Positions 53,235 through 63,290 are shown, numbered from the stretch's first letter. The stretch is DNA of 64,000 nucleotides from Methylobacter tundripaludum SV96 (GCF_000190755.2 NZ_JH109152.1:1-64000), one strand, 5' to 3'. The notes: a model not told the origin generated them from the sequence alone. A program made the numbers and translations.

Positions 53235-55172
53235 GTGCAAGAGACTCAATTGACAGAACTAGAAGCATTTTTCGGTAGCGACGGCGGGTTGGCAAAAGTA
53301 ATCCCAGGCTATCAGCCACGGGCGGCTCAGCTTGAAATGGCCGAGGCCATTGCCCATGCTATCGAAGCAAACCAGCATTTAATCGCCGAAGCCGGAACCG
53401 GAACCGGCAAGACTTTTGCCTATTTGGTGCCTGCCATTTTATCCGGCAAAAAAGTCATTATTTCGACCGGCACCAAAAATCTTCAGGATCAGTTGTTTAA
53501 CAAGGATTTGCCGGTGATCCGCAAGGCGATCAAAACGCCGTTTATTGCCGCGCTGTTAAAAGGCCGCAGCAATTATTTATGCACCTATCGACTGAAAAAT
53601 GCGCTAACTTCCACGCTGGGTTTCAGCAAGGAAGATGCCGTTGCCCTGGCAAAAATAAAATCCTGGTCGGCGCGTACCAAAACCGGCGATACCTCGGAAA
53701 TGTCCGAAGTGGCTGAGGCCGATCCGGTCTGGTATCAGGCGACTTCGTCATTGGATAATTGTCTGGGTCAGGATTGCCCGGATTATGCCGAGTGTTTCCT
53801 GGTCAAGGCCCGGAAAAAAGCCCAGGAAAGCGAAATACTGGTGGTTAATCACCATTTGCTGTGCGCAGACTGGTCGATACGCGACAGCGGTTTCGGCGAG
53901 CTATTGCCCGATGCCGAGGTGGTTATTATCGACGAGGCGCACCAACTGGCCGATACCGCGTCCAATTTTTTAGGCATTACCGTCAGCGCCAAGCAGCTGA
54001 ATGATCTGGCCAAAGACGCGTTGATGGAATATTTCAAAGACGCCACCGACATGCCCGCCTTGCGCACCGCCTGCGAAGACCTTGAACATGAAGTGAAAGA
54101 TATGAGGCTGGCGTTCGGCATCGAGCTTAAGCGCGGCGATTGGCAGGACATCGAAAACAATCCCAAAATAGCGGCGAGCTTGATTGCGGTTAAGGAGCAG
54201 TTACAGCGCTTGGCCGATCAACTGGAATTGGCGTCGGTCAAAACCAAAGGCCTGGACTCGTGTTTTAAGCGCGCCGACGAACTGGTGCAGCAGTTAAAAA
54301 TTATCCTCGAAGACAACAGCGGCAAATGGATACGCTGGTACGAAACCTATAAAAACACCTTTACCTTGAGCCGGACGCCGCTGGATATTGCCGCGGAATT
54401 CCGCTCCTTCATGCAGCAACACCAAGCGGCGTGGATTTTTACCTCGGCGACCCTCAGCGTGGCGAACAAGTTCGACCATTTCGCCAATAACCTGGGGCTT
54501 AGCAATGCGACCAGCGAAAGTTGGGGCAGTCCTTTCGATTACGCCCATCAATCGCTGTTCTATCACCCGAAAGGCTTGCCGCAGCCCAATGATCCCGAAT
54601 TTATCCCGACTATCGTCGAGTTTGCGGTGCCGGTATTGCAGGCCAGCAAGGGTAGGGCGTTTTTCCTGTTTACCAGTCATCGCGCGCTAAAACAGGCGGC
54701 CGAATTACTGGAGAAAAAAATCGACTATCCGTTGTTGATCCAGGGCAGTCGCCCCAAGGCCTTGCTGCTGGAGCAGTTTAAAGAAGCAGGCAATGCCGTG
54801 TTACTGGGCACATCGAGCTTTTGGGAGGGCGTTGATGTCAGGGGCGAGGCCTTATCCTGCGTCATTATCGACAAACTGCCTTTCGCATCGCCCGGCGATC
54901 CGGTGTTAAAAGCGCGGTTGGATGCAATGGTCAAACAGGGGCGGAACTCGTTTTTCGAATACCAACTGCCCACCGCCGTGATTGCATTAAGGCAGGGCAT
55001 AGGCCGTTTGATTCGCGACGTAACCGATCGGGGCGTATTGATGGTCTGCGATCCTAGATTGTTAAAGAAATCATACGGCCAGATATTTTTAGACAGCGTA
55101 CCGGCGATGAAGCGCACCCGTGATATAGAAGAGGTGCGGGCGTTTTTTCAGGACGAGTCGTTAGAAAAATAG
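53235..55172 (+). CDS. DinG/YoaA-family Fe-S DNA helicase
   Basis: 645-residue superfamily-2 helicase of the XPD group, using GTG at 53235. Walker A is AEAGTGTGKTFAYLVPAI near residue 55; the DEAH box is VVIIDEAHQLAD near 232. The Fe-S cluster Cys are in SNYLCTYRL and CLGQDCPDYAECFLVKAR near 112-200. Motifs IV-VI are LFTSHRALKQAAELL, SFWEGVDVRGEAL and RQGIGRLIRD. It probably unwinds structured or damaged DNA. YoaA is the better fit in length. Confidence 0.92.
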   Translation: MQETQLTELEAFFGSDGGLAKVIPGYQPRAAQLEMAEAIAHAIEANQHLIAEAGTGTGKTFAYLVPAILSGKKVIISTGTKNLQDQLFNKDLPVIRKAIKTPFIAALLKGRSNYLCTYRLKNALTSTLGFSKEDAVALAKIKSWSARTKTGDTSEMSEVAEADPVWYQATSSLDNCLGQDCPDYAECFLVKARKKAQESEILVVNHHLLCADWSIRDSGFGELLPDAEVVIIDEAHQLADTASNFLGITVSAKQLNDLAKDALMEYFKDATDMPALRTACEDLEHEVKDMRLAFGIELKRGDWQDIENNPKIAASLIAVKEQLQRLADQLELASVKTKGLDSCFKRADELVQQLKIILEDNSGKWIRWYETYKNTFTLSRTPLDIAAEFRSFMQQHQAAWIFTSATLSVANKFDHFANNLGLSNATSESWGSPFDYAHQSLFYHPKGLPQPNDPEFIPTIVEFAVPVLQASKGRAFFLFTSHRALKQAAELLEKKIDYPLLIQGSRPKALLLEQFKEAGNAVLLGTSSFWEGVDVRGEALSCVIIDKLPFASPGDPVLKARLDAMVKQGRNSFFEYQLPTAVIALRQGIGRLIRDVTDRGVLMVCDPRLLKKSYGQIFLDSVPAMKRTRDIEEVRAFFQDESLEK

Positions 55173-55256
55173 AACGCGGATAACGCGGATTTTGGCTGAT
55201 GAACGCGGATAAAAATTTAGAGATGCACCTGTTTTGTTTCCTCACAGCTGTTCCCT

Positions 55257-55308
55257 GTAGGGCGTGCCGTGCGCGCCTTGGAAGCTAGGCGCGCACGGCA
55301 CGCCCTAC
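55257..55308. repeat. Perfect 21-bp stem hairpin
   Basis: 55257-55277 (GTAGGGCGTGCCGTGCGCGCC) and 55288-55308 are exact complements around a 10-base loop. It lies within a GGAACGCGGAT-type half repeat (55171-55222) between the helicase and tsaB. Confidence 0.9.
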
Positions 55309-55363
55309 GTATCAGCGTCATAAAATCAGCATCCGCTAAGTTAATTACCACAGAGACCGAATA

Positions 55364-56047
55364 ATGAAATTATTGGCAGTAGAAACATCGACCGAAGCCT
55401 GCTCGGCAGCACTGTTTATTGACGGCGAAGTGGCCGAACGCTTTGAGCTGGCGCCCAAAGAACATACCAAGCTGATTTTGCCGATGATCGATTCATTAAT
55501 GGCGGATGCGGGCTTAAAGCCGCAACAGCTCGATGCGCTGGCCTTTAGTCGCGGCCCAGGTTCGTTCACCGGTGTACGTATCGCCACCGGCGTAATTCAG
55601 GGCATCGCCTTGGGTGCCGATTTGCCGGTCGTCCCCATATCCACCTTGGCGGCCATAGCCCAGGATTTTTTCGATAACAATGATGAGAATGTCGCCTTTG
55701 TTGCCATGGATGCGCGGATGGGCGAAATTTTCTGGGGCGTTTACCGGCGCGATGCACAAGGCTATGCCGAACTGATCGGCGACGAGGCCGTGACTCCGGC
55801 TGAGCAGATAGAGTTTCCCGACCTGATCGGCGTGGGAATCGGTTCAGGCTGGGGCGTTTACAACCAGGAATTGACGACCCGCTTGGCGGGACTCGTCAGC
55901 CACTATAAAGCCGATATGCTGCCCAGAGCCGGTGCGATAGCCCGATTAGGCGCGCGAGGTTTCGAACAGGGTTTGGCTGTTGCCGTCGAACAGGCTATGC
56001 CGGTTTATTTGCGGGATAAGGTTGCTAAGAAAGAATCGGAGCGGTGA
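55364..56047 (+). CDS. tsaB: tRNA threonylcarbamoyladenosine biosynthesis protein TsaB
   Basis: 227-residue ASKHA-fold partner of TsaD in t6A formation. Begins MKLLAVETSTEACSAALF; conserved FSRGPGSFTGVRIATGVIQGIALG near 58 and the HT-KLILPMIDSL helix near 40. It lacks the metal-binding His of TsaD, as expected. rimI, its frequent neighbour, lies elsewhere in this window. Confidence 0.93.
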   Translation: MKLLAVETSTEACSAALFIDGEVAERFELAPKEHTKLILPMIDSLMADAGLKPQQLDALAFSRGPGSFTGVRIATGVIQGIALGADLPVVPISTLAAIAQDFFDNNDENVAFVAMDARMGEIFWGVYRRDAQGYAELIGDEAVTPAEQIEFPDLIGVGIGSGWGVYNQELTTRLAGLVSHYKADMLPRAGAIARLGARGFEQGLAVAVEQAMPVYLRDKVAKKESER

Positions 56048-56057
56048 TGATTTAAGC

Positions 56058-56160
56058 CGCTCGTACTGAACTTGTCGAAGCATGAAAATGGTTTAAGTTA
56101 TTCGCGAAATGCCCTTCGACAAGGTTCTTATGAGCAATGCCGAAGAGTTTAGGGCGAACG
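56058..56160. repeat. CCGTTCGCCCTGA-type palindrome, interrupted
   Basis: GCCGCTCGTACTGAACTTGT at 56056 is met by CCTTCGACAAGG... and GGGCGAACGG ending at 56160. The right arm is split after CAAGGTTCTTATGAGC by AATGCCGAAGAGTT-like bases. Shares half-sites with 33884-33915 and 31116-31136. Confidence 0.55.
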
Positions 56161-56247
56161 GATGGGGCTTAAGCTAACAGCATTGATTTCATCGTATCTG
56201 TCCCTTTTGATCCGGGTTTTGATAAAACCAGCCGTGATCGAATGTAA

Positions 56248-58818
56248 TTATTGCTTACGAACCGACGCAAGAATCAAATCTTGATTCAATACGATCAGCA
56301 TCTTCCCGGACGTGTTACTTTCAGGAATGTTAACCAATGATTTCACATAACCGCCGTCACCGCGCAATAATTCATTAACCGGCTGAACTTGCGATTTTTC
56401 AAAGCTCGGAATGGCATCAAGCCCATCAACCAATAGGCCAATCGGGCCTACTTGGGTCCGTACTACAATGATTGCACCGGCGGTTTTTTCCGGTTGATCG
56501 AAATCAACGGCCTTATTGGTCAGAATCCTGCCGTCAATCACGATAATCGGGATTTTTTCGTTGATGCCGTCGGGGCTGTTATCGCAATACATGACGCTGC
56601 CGACAATATAGGATTTCACGCCGGGCAGGCTGTTGATCAGGGTAACGTCCATGGCTTCGAGTACGTCGGCGGCAAGAAATGCGTAGACTTCCGAACCTAT
56701 ATAAAACGTTGCCAGGTCGACGACATCGCCGGTTAGCGGTTCTTGCGGATAAGCGATTGCTACGCGTTGTTCGGAACCGCTAGTTTCGGCTTTCTCGCCG
56801 ATGGGAATAAACACGAAGGCCGCCACGTCATTATGATAGTCCCCGGTGGTTTTAAACTCGCGGTATCCGCGTGACGAGTAACAGCCGACAGCATAGTACT
56901 TCCTGTTATAGAGCACGATTTTGGATTTTCCGGTACCTTCCTGCAACTCAAAAAAATCAGGGTCTATCCACAGAATTTCGCCGTTTTTGTAATTGGAACC
57001 TTCGGTCGATGCAATGATGCGACCGCTGGGTCGTTCCACAAACAGCCCGAAAGAACCGGGTTTGTCGGGCAAGCAATCCTCAAGCATATGTTTGAATTCG
57101 GGCGTGGAGTCAAAAACGATGCCGATGCCGCCGACTACTTTGTTCATATCATCAATGTGACGGATCGCGGCATTGTAGACATAGGTTGGATTGCCTTCAT
57201 ACAGCCAGGAGTCTTCAAACATCGATACCCGATATTCCTGCGGCGAACGCAAGGAAAAAGTCTCCTGCGCGTAGGCGGCGTTCACCTGCCTGCCTACGGC
57301 ATCCACGGGGTCGTTATGGAGATTGGACTCGGCTACGATGGCGCCTTTGATGTCATAGATAAACAGGCGTGTGTAGACGGTGTAAAGCTTGTTGATGTAG
57401 ATCAGGATGTCGGTGATTTTCGCTTTATCGTCGGCGTTTAGACGGCCTTCGGACAGAATGCGACGGATTTCCGAAGTCAGTGCCCACCATCGGCAATCGT
57501 TGCTGCGCTCGTACAGGTTGCGATCCATAATATCAATCATCAGCCGTGCGATGGATTCGGCATTACGGAGTTCGGAGGTAATCATCGTGGTATGCAGCTT
57601 GCTGCTGGAATCGGCAAGCGCCTGGGCGGTGCGCGCACCCATCGAACGCAGTTGTTTTAGAATGGCCTTCAGCGATAAAAGGTTGCCGTGTTCGTTGGTC
57701 GCCATGACCTGGCCATTCCAGATGACGCGGTGCAGGAACATGTTGATGTCTTGGGCGGCAGTGGCAACGATGCTGGACAGCTCAGGCGACAGCGAGTCGC
57801 CATGGCGAAGAATTTCGGCATTGATCTCCTTGTCGGACGCGGAAGAACCGAATGCCGTATGCAATGGAATCATCGCGTGTCCGTACCATTCTTGCCCGGC
57901 ATAACCTTGATAGGGACGGCCTCTGTGCGTGACCGACAGATAATCGCGCCCGGCAAAGCTGATCACCCCGTAGTGGTCTCCTTCAGGAACCGCTTCAATG
58001 AACCGGCCAATCGGTACGTGATCCTGGTCGCTCGTGGCAATCACCGCCGAATCGGCATTCAGCAGCAACATGACGGCTTTGTCGCCTTTCTTTTGCAGGC
58101 TGCGAAAGATGCCTTCCATTTCGTTATCAAAACGGAATGATAGGCACAAAACGCCAATCACCGCGTCATCGACCGGATCGACGATACGTTTTGAATAAAT
58201 GAGGCTTCGATCTATGCCGGGACGGAGGCTGGTTTTGCCAAAGGTCTCAACATAGTCCTCCATTGAGTTCAGCGTCTGGCGGATAATCGGGTCGGAAATA
58301 CTTTGAGCGACTGTGGGCGTGTTGCGGTCAAGCCTGGCCAGTATGCGGCTGTCGGTATCCAGAACGATAATGTCGTCGTATACGGTGTATTTTGATCCGT
58401 ACTCGTCAAGCAGTTGGTTAATCGAATCTCTACCGGTTCTATCGCCGTTTATGCAGGCCTGGACAAAGTTGCATATATCGGCATTGGTCGCCAGAAAGCC
58501 GATGTCTGCGGTGCGCTCATACAGGTTGCGCACCAGAATATCTATCGAAACTTGCGCTTTGGATTCAAGTTCGAGGCAGGTTTTTTTAATTTCTTCAGAA
58601 ACCAGCTGGCTGGTTAGTTTGCTTTCAAGATCGCCAAAACCTTTTTTTGTGGCTTCCATCGCCGGCAGTATGGTTGCGGCTTCTGTAGGGCAGCTGATTT
58701 CAGCAATGGCGGAAATCAGTCCCCAGGTTCCATTCAAGTCGCGGAGAATTTCCTTGCATTGGGTAACGCTCCGAATATAAGGGGAGAAAGTTTCAAAACG
58801 TTCAGCTTCTGACAGCAT
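56248..58818 (-). CDS. Large Cache-type sensor with C-terminal CheW domain
   Basis: 856 residues from ATG 58818, which has AAGGA about nine bases upstream. Two related halves: each has an LYERxxD motif (VRNLYERTADIGFLATNADIC near 110; DRNLYERSNDCRWWALTSEIR near 425) followed by a Cache-like sensor region (IIVLDTDSRILARLD; LFIYDIKGAIVAESN). The last 140 residues read as CheW (YPQEPLTGDVVDLATFYIG; IVVRTQVGPIGLLVDGLDAI). No transmembrane helix or methyl-accepting region is evident, so it is probably a soluble adaptor coupling to CheA. Function not known. Confidence 0.7.
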   Translation of the reverse strand: MLSEAERFETFSPYIRSVTQCKEILRDLNGTWGLISAIAEISCPTEAATILPAMEATKKGFGDLESKLTSQLVSEEIKKTCLELESKAQVSIDILVRNLYERTADIGFLATNADICNFVQACINGDRTGRDSINQLLDEYGSKYTVYDDIIVLDTDSRILARLDRNTPTVAQSISDPIIRQTLNSMEDYVETFGKTSLRPGIDRSLIYSKRIVDPVDDAVIGVLCLSFRFDNEMEGIFRSLQKKGDKAVMLLLNADSAVIATSDQDHVPIGRFIEAVPEGDHYGVISFAGRDYLSVTHRGRPYQGYAGQEWYGHAMIPLHTAFGSSASDKEINAEILRHGDSLSPELSSIVATAAQDINMFLHRVIWNGQVMATNEHGNLLSLKAILKQLRSMGARTAQALADSSSKLHTTMITSELRNAESIARLMIDIMDRNLYERSNDCRWWALTSEIRRILSEGRLNADDKAKITDILIYINKLYTVYTRLFIYDIKGAIVAESNLHNDPVDAVGRQVNAAYAQETFSLRSPQEYRVSMFEDSWLYEGNPTYVYNAAIRHIDDMNKVVGGIGIVFDSTPEFKHMLEDCLPDKPGSFGLFVERPSGRIIASTEGSNYKNGEILWIDPDFFELQEGTGKSKIVLYNRKYYAVGCYSSRGYREFKTTGDYHNDVAAFVFIPIGEKAETSGSEQRVAIAYPQEPLTGDVVDLATFYIGSEVYAFLAADVLEAMDVTLINSLPGVKSYIVGSVMYCDNSPDGINEKIPIIVIDGRILTNKAVDFDQPEKTAGAIIVVRTQVGPIGLLVDGLDAIPSFEKSQVQPVNELLRGDGGYVKSLVNIPESNTSGKMLIVLNQDLILASVRKQ

Positions 58819-59226
58819 GTAATTTGTCCTTGGTTGTGCGTTAAAAATGAGACGAGTCATTAATGATAAAAGGCAGATGCACGATGTGATTAGCAATATC
58901 TACGCCATAGTGCCTGAGACTCTATGCAGATGAGGTTTGATGCGGTGTTATTAATGGTGCTATCTTGCGATTGCACCAAAATAGGGCGCAAAAGAGAGTG
59001 TTAATTACTAATGTTGTGCGGATATCGGGGCGTGAATGGAGGGCATGTCTTGATTTGTTAATAGGCAGGGGGATGTTTAGTCGCCTGCTGTCAACGTTCA
59101 AAGATTAGGTTTGGTTGCGAGAAAGGTCGGCCATTACCGCGAGCGCCCGGCCCGAAGGAACGTTATTAGCCGCCAGTCGGCGTGATAGAATGAATCGTCC
59201 CCAATTATGCATATTAGGAGAAAGCC
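58819..59226. other. Intergenic, no gene seen
   Basis: Divergent region between the CheW protein and the aldehyde dehydrogenase. TTAGGAGAAAG at 59214-59224 is the ribosome site of the latter. Confidence 0.5.
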
Positions 59227-60747
59227 ATGCTTTATATCGAACCGAATCAACCTGGCAGTAAAGTTAATTTTAAATCCCGTTATCAAAACTTTATCGGCGG
59301 TGGTTGGGTCGATCCGGTAAAAGGGCTGTACTTTGAAAACTCAAGTCCCATTAACGGCAAGGTTTTTTGCGAAATACCCCGCTCCAGCGCCGAAGATATA
59401 GAGCTGGCTCTGGATGCGGCTCATGCAGTCAGGGCGGCTTGGGGAGAAACCTCGGTCACAGAGCGGTCGAATATACTTTTAAAAATAGCCGACCGGATTG
59501 AAGCAAATCTTGAGACGCTGGCCGTTGCCGAAACCTGGGATAACGGCAAAGCGGTGCGCGAAACGCTGGCGGCGGACATACCGCTGTGCGCCGATCATTT
59601 TCGCTATTTTGCCGGGTGCATTCGCGCTCAGGAAGGCTCAATCGGCGAAATCGACAAGAATACCGTCGCGTACCATTTCCACGAGCCGCTGGGTGTGATC
59701 GGGCAGATTATTCCGTGGAATTTTCCGTTGCTGATGGCCTGCTGGAAATTGGCCCCCGCTTTGGCCGCAGGCAACTGCGTGGTCATGAAACCGGCTGAAC
59801 AAACCCCGGCGTCTATTTTGGTGCTGATGGAAATAATCGGCGATTTGTTGCCGGGAGGCGTGCTTAATATTGTCAACGGCTATGGTGCGGAAGCAGGGCA
59901 AGCGTTGGCGACCAGCACCCGGATTGCAAAAATAGCCTTTACCGGTTCGACGCCGGTCGGTTCGCATATCCTTAAATGTGCGGCTGAAAACATTATTCCT
60001 TCCACCGTTGAGTTGGGCGGCAAATCGCCGAATATCTTTTTCGAAGATGTGATGGATCAGGAAGAAGCGTTTATCAGCAAATGTATCGAAGGCGCGGTGT
60101 TGGCATTTTTCAATCAAGGCGAAGTCTGTACCTGTCCTTCGCGGCTGTTGGTTCAAGAATCCATCTATGATGAATTTATCGCTAAAGTGGTTGCGCGCGC
60201 CAAGCAGATTAAACGCGGCAATCCGTTGGATACCGAGACGATGGTAGGCGCGCAAGCTTCCAAGCAACAGTTTGATAAGATTCTGGATTATCTACAAATC
60301 GGTAAAGACGAAGGCGCTGAAGTTTTAATCGGCGGCAAGGCTGAGTCTTTGGGCGGCGGCTTCTCGGAAGGCTACTATATCGAACCGACGATCATGAAAG
60401 GCGGCAACAAAATGCGTATCTTTCAGGAAGAGATTTTCGGTCCGGTCATATCGGTCACCACCTTTAAGGATGAGGCCGAAGCCTTGGAGATTGCCAACGA
60501 TACCCAGTTTGGTCTGGGCGCGGGCGTCTGGACGCATGATATGAACCGGGCGTACCGCATGGGGCGCGGCATTCAGGCCGGGCGCGTATGGATTAACTGT
60601 TATCACCATTATCCGGCTCATGCGGCTTTCGGCGGCTACAAGAAATCAGGCGTGGGTCGTGAATGCCATAAGATGATGCTGGATCATTATCAGCAAACCA
60701 AAAATATGCTGGTCAGCTACGATGTTAATCCATTGGGATTTTTCTAG
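59227..60747 (+). CDS. NAD-dependent aldehyde dehydrogenase (ExaC/AcoD-like)
   Basis: 506 residues of the ALDH superfamily. Motifs: [25 protein letters not shown] (cofactor site), [11 protein letters not shown], catalytic Glu in [15 protein letters not shown] near 266, catalytic Cys in [15 protein letters not shown] near 300, and [10 protein letters not shown]. The adjacent CTC double Cys is typical of ExaC/AcoD acetaldehyde-type enzymes. Substrate may be acetaldehyde or another short aldehyde. Strong AGGAGAAAG ribosome site. Confidence 0.9.
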   Translation: MLYIEPNQPGSKVNFKSRYQNFIGGGWVDPVKGLYFENSSPINGKVFCEIPRSSAEDIELALDAAHAVRAAWGETSVTERSNILLKIADRIEANLETLAVAETWDNGKAVRETLAADIPLCADHFRYFAGCIRAQEGSIGEIDKNTVAYHFHEPLGVIGQIIPWNFPLLMACWKLAPALAAGNCVVMKPAEQTPASILVLMEIIGDLLPGGVLNIVNGYGAEAGQALATSTRIAKIAFTGSTPVGSHILKCAAENIIPSTVELGGKSPNIFFEDVMDQEEAFISKCIEGAVLAFFNQGEVCTCPSRLLVQESIYDEFIAKVVARAKQIKRGNPLDTETMVGAQASKQQFDKILDYLQIGKDEGAEVLIGGKAESLGGGFSEGYYIEPTIMKGGNKMRIFQEEIFGPVISVTTFKDEAEALEIANDTQFGLGAGVWTHDMNRAYRMGRGIQAGRVWINCYHHYPAHAAFGGYKKSGVGRECHKMMLDHYQQTKNMLVSYDVNPLGFF

Positions 60748-60784
60748 GCTTGATTAGTTAAAAAATGTGATAGCTAAGAAATTT

Positions 60785-60845
60785 TCACCACGAAGGCACG
60801 AAGGACACGAAGAATTAAAATATAAAGCTTCGTGTTTTCGTGGTG
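60785..60845. repeat. CACGAAG-family palindrome, shortened right arm
   Basis: Left arm 60785-60812 is complete; the right arm (60828-60845, CTTCGTGTTTTCGTGGTG) lacks one CCTTCGTG unit. Confidence 0.85.
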
Positions 60846-61059
60846 TTCTTATGCAACTAGCGAAAAATTAAGGTAACACGCCACTTTTCACCTCCACCAG
60901 CAGTTGCCGCATGGGTATTGATGTAATGGCACCAGTCGATCAACAGCTAACGAATGCCGAGAAATTCATTAAATTGATCTGTTATTACCGTTTAATAATC
61001 GCTAGTTAAGATAACTTTGCTCTAATAATTTACGTCGGTTTTGTAATGAGGAGATGACA

Positions 61060-62124
61060 ATGTTAAGCGAACTTAAATCTTCAGCTACTTTACTTCAATC
61101 CTATCTAACCTGGCTGATAAACATGTCGTCAGGAGGGGTGGCAATCTATATCCTGTTCATGTTTTTTACCCTCTTTTTGATGGTTGAGGTTTGCGATCCC
61201 AGAGAAAAAATCCCCCCGAAACAGTTGCGGCAGTCCTATCGGGCGAACATCGAATTATTTGTTTTTAACAGCGTTGTTATGTCGATGTTGTCGGTTCCAT
61301 CGCTACTGATTTTGGCGGAACAATTCTCCGATAAAGGGCTGCTCAATCCTATCCATAATCCGGCAGGGAAAGCCGTTCTTTCGTTTTTAGCTATCGATCT
61401 GCTGCTGTATTGCCTGCATAAGGCCAGTCACCGCTTCGATTGCTTGTGGATGTTTCACAAGGTACATCACAACGATCCTTGTTTGAATGTTTCAACGGCA
61501 TTCCGGATACATTTTCTGGAAGTAGTCATCATCAACCTCGTGAAGGCGATGGCGGTTGTTATTTTAGGCATAGATGGGGCGTTGCTGCTGATGAACGAGG
61601 CGATAATTACCTTTTTCACCCTGCTGCATCACACTAATATATCATTCCGGGGTGAGCGGTTTCTGGGCGGGCTAATTATTACGCCGTATTTGCACCGTGT
61701 TCACCATTCAACCCGGCGTGACGAGCATGACCGTAATTACGGCGCGGTGTTGTCAATATGGGATCGCCTGTTCGGCACTCTGGCAGAGCTGGAACCTGAG
61801 AAAATAGGCGTCAAGGGCAGCACGGCGCAAGATCTTATCAGTCTGGTAAAGTGCGGATTTACAATGACGGGCGGATCACCGGTCAGTCTTGACGTGATGA
61901 TTGCTGAAGCGGCCTATTATAAAGCTGAAAAACGCGGCTTTCACCCGGGTAATGAGCATAGAGATTGGCTGGAAGCAAAAAATGAAATCATCAGCTCGGT
62001 TTACGACGAAAGGCGGGTTAGAAATAAGCTAATGCGGATATGGCGAGGGGCGATTAAAATCATGAACATTGCTTTACAGGGCAGAAACCGGAAATATCCG
62101 TTGTATTGGAAGCAGATGAACTGA
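61060..62124 (+). CDS. Sterol desaturase/fatty acid hydroxylase-family protein
   Basis: 354-residue membrane di-iron enzyme. His motifs: HKASHR, HKVHHND, LLHHTNISF and HRVHHSTRRDEHDRNYG at residues about 133-227; helices on either side. Start at 61060 has GAGGAG seven bases upstream. C-terminal 90 residues are unusual. Members hydroxylate lipids; the substrate here is unknown but may be a membrane hopanoid, sterol or fatty acid. Monocistronic. Confidence 0.85.
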   Translation: MLSELKSSATLLQSYLTWLINMSSGGVAIYILFMFFTLFLMVEVCDPREKIPPKQLRQSYRANIELFVFNSVVMSMLSVPSLLILAEQFSDKGLLNPIHNPAGKAVLSFLAIDLLLYCLHKASHRFDCLWMFHKVHHNDPCLNVSTAFRIHFLEVVIINLVKAMAVVILGIDGALLLMNEAIITFFTLLHHTNISFRGERFLGGLIITPYLHRVHHSTRRDEHDRNYGAVLSIWDRLFGTLAELEPEKIGVKGSTAQDLISLVKCGFTMTGGSPVSLDVMIAEAAYYKAEKRGFHPGNEHRDWLEAKNEIISSVYDERRVRNKLMRIWRGAIKIMNIALQGRNRKYPLYWKQMN

Positions 62125-62156
62125 GAATGCAGTGGGGGGAGAGCGGGGACTCAAGC

Positions 62157-62825
62157 TTATTCTTGGGGTTCGAGCGCCGAGTCTCCCCACAATTCCTTTA
62201 AACGCTGGGCTCTGCCGCAGGTGTAGTGGTAATACTGATAACGCACCGGATTTTTCCGGTAGTAATGTTGGTGATATTCTTCGGCGGGATAGAATGCAGA
62301 AGCGGCAGTGATTTTGGTGACGATCGGTTCCTTGAAGGGCTTGGACTGCGCCAGCTCAGTCTTTGATTGTTCGGCCAAACGGTGTTGTTCCTCGTTATGG
62401 TAAAAAATCTCCGCACGGTACTCGGGGCCGACATCGCAGAATTGGCGATCAGTCGCAGTAGGGTCAACGTTGTGCCAAAAGGCCTCCAGCAACTGGGTAT
62501 AACCGGTTTTAGTGGGATCGTAGAATACCTGTATGGCTTCGGCGTGACCGGTTCCGCCTGCCGAGACTTCTTCGTAACTTGGATTTTGGGTATGGCCGCC
62601 TGTGTAACCGGCAATGACCTCAACGACCCCCGGTAGATTATCGAAGGCCGCCACCATGCACCAGAAACACCCGCCGGCGAAAGTTGCCTTGTTCAGGTTA
62701 GTTTCGTCTGTAGCTGCAACGGTAGTTCCCATTCCTAATCCCAAAATGCCAAGCAGCATTAACTTGAGCAAAGGGTTGGCGCTTTTCAGTCTGCGTTTAA
62801 TTTTAATTTTAATGTTGTAAAACAA
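62157..62825 (-). CDS. msrA: Peptide methionine sulfoxide reductase MsrA (exported)
   Basis: 222 residues, with an N-terminal basic then hydrophobic segment (KLMLLGILGLGMGTTVAA) that should export or anchor it. Catalytic Cys in GGCFWCMVAAFD near 53; YTGGHTQNPSYEEVSAG, GHAEAIQVFYDP and ITAASAFYPAEEYHQHYY complete the A-type family. It reduces the S-form of Met sulfoxide in envelope proteins. Confidence 0.92.
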   Translation of the reverse strand: MFYNIKIKIKRRLKSANPLLKLMLLGILGLGMGTTVAATDETNLNKATFAGGCFWCMVAAFDNLPGVVEVIAGYTGGHTQNPSYEEVSAGGTGHAEAIQVFYDPTKTGYTQLLEAFWHNVDPTATDRQFCDVGPEYRAEIFYHNEEQHRLAEQSKTELAQSKPFKEPIVTKITAASAFYPAEEYHQHYYRKNPVRYQYYHYTCGRAQRLKELWGDSALEPQE

Positions 62826-62913
62826 AGGCTTTTAATGTGGGTGATATTGTCTTGATTTTAGGGCTGATTATAAACTGAAGTCGGGCGCACATGATTAATT
62901 TCTATGCAAATCA

Positions 62914-63290
62914 TCATTCCTCTTTAAGCTTGTCCATGTCCAGTACCTGAGTTAATTTCTCCAACTGTTTGTGCAGGATTCCGGCTTGTTTTTCAGCCTA
63001 TTGCTTATCAAACTCCAGTTTCATGCACTTGTCCTCATCATTTCTTCGGGGCTTTTGGTATATCGCGCAGGAAATTGGGTATGGCGATATTATCAACGGT
63101 GTCAGTATGCAAGTACTCCATCGGTTTCGGAATGTTAGCGCGTCCCGCGGCAGATCCCGCCATCGCAGAATCATAATGTTTGACCTGAATGGAGACGCTG
63201 ACTTTATCGATATAAAAATTAAAGTCAGATCGTGTTTTTTGGGGGCTGGACGACGTTTAGTACGGAATATTTTAGCTAAAATACTCACGT
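62914..63290 (-). pseudogene. Possible remains of two small genes
   Basis: On the minus strand, one frame reads TSSSPQKTRSDFNFYIDK and on to IPNFLRDIPKAPKK with protein-like composition but no start codon; another starts ATGAAACTGGAG (about 63025) after GAGGACAAG, reads eight codons to TAG, and continues in frame AEKQAGILHKQLEKLTQV to a TGA at 62914. I cannot name either. They may be decayed genes or sequence errors. Confidence 0.3.
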
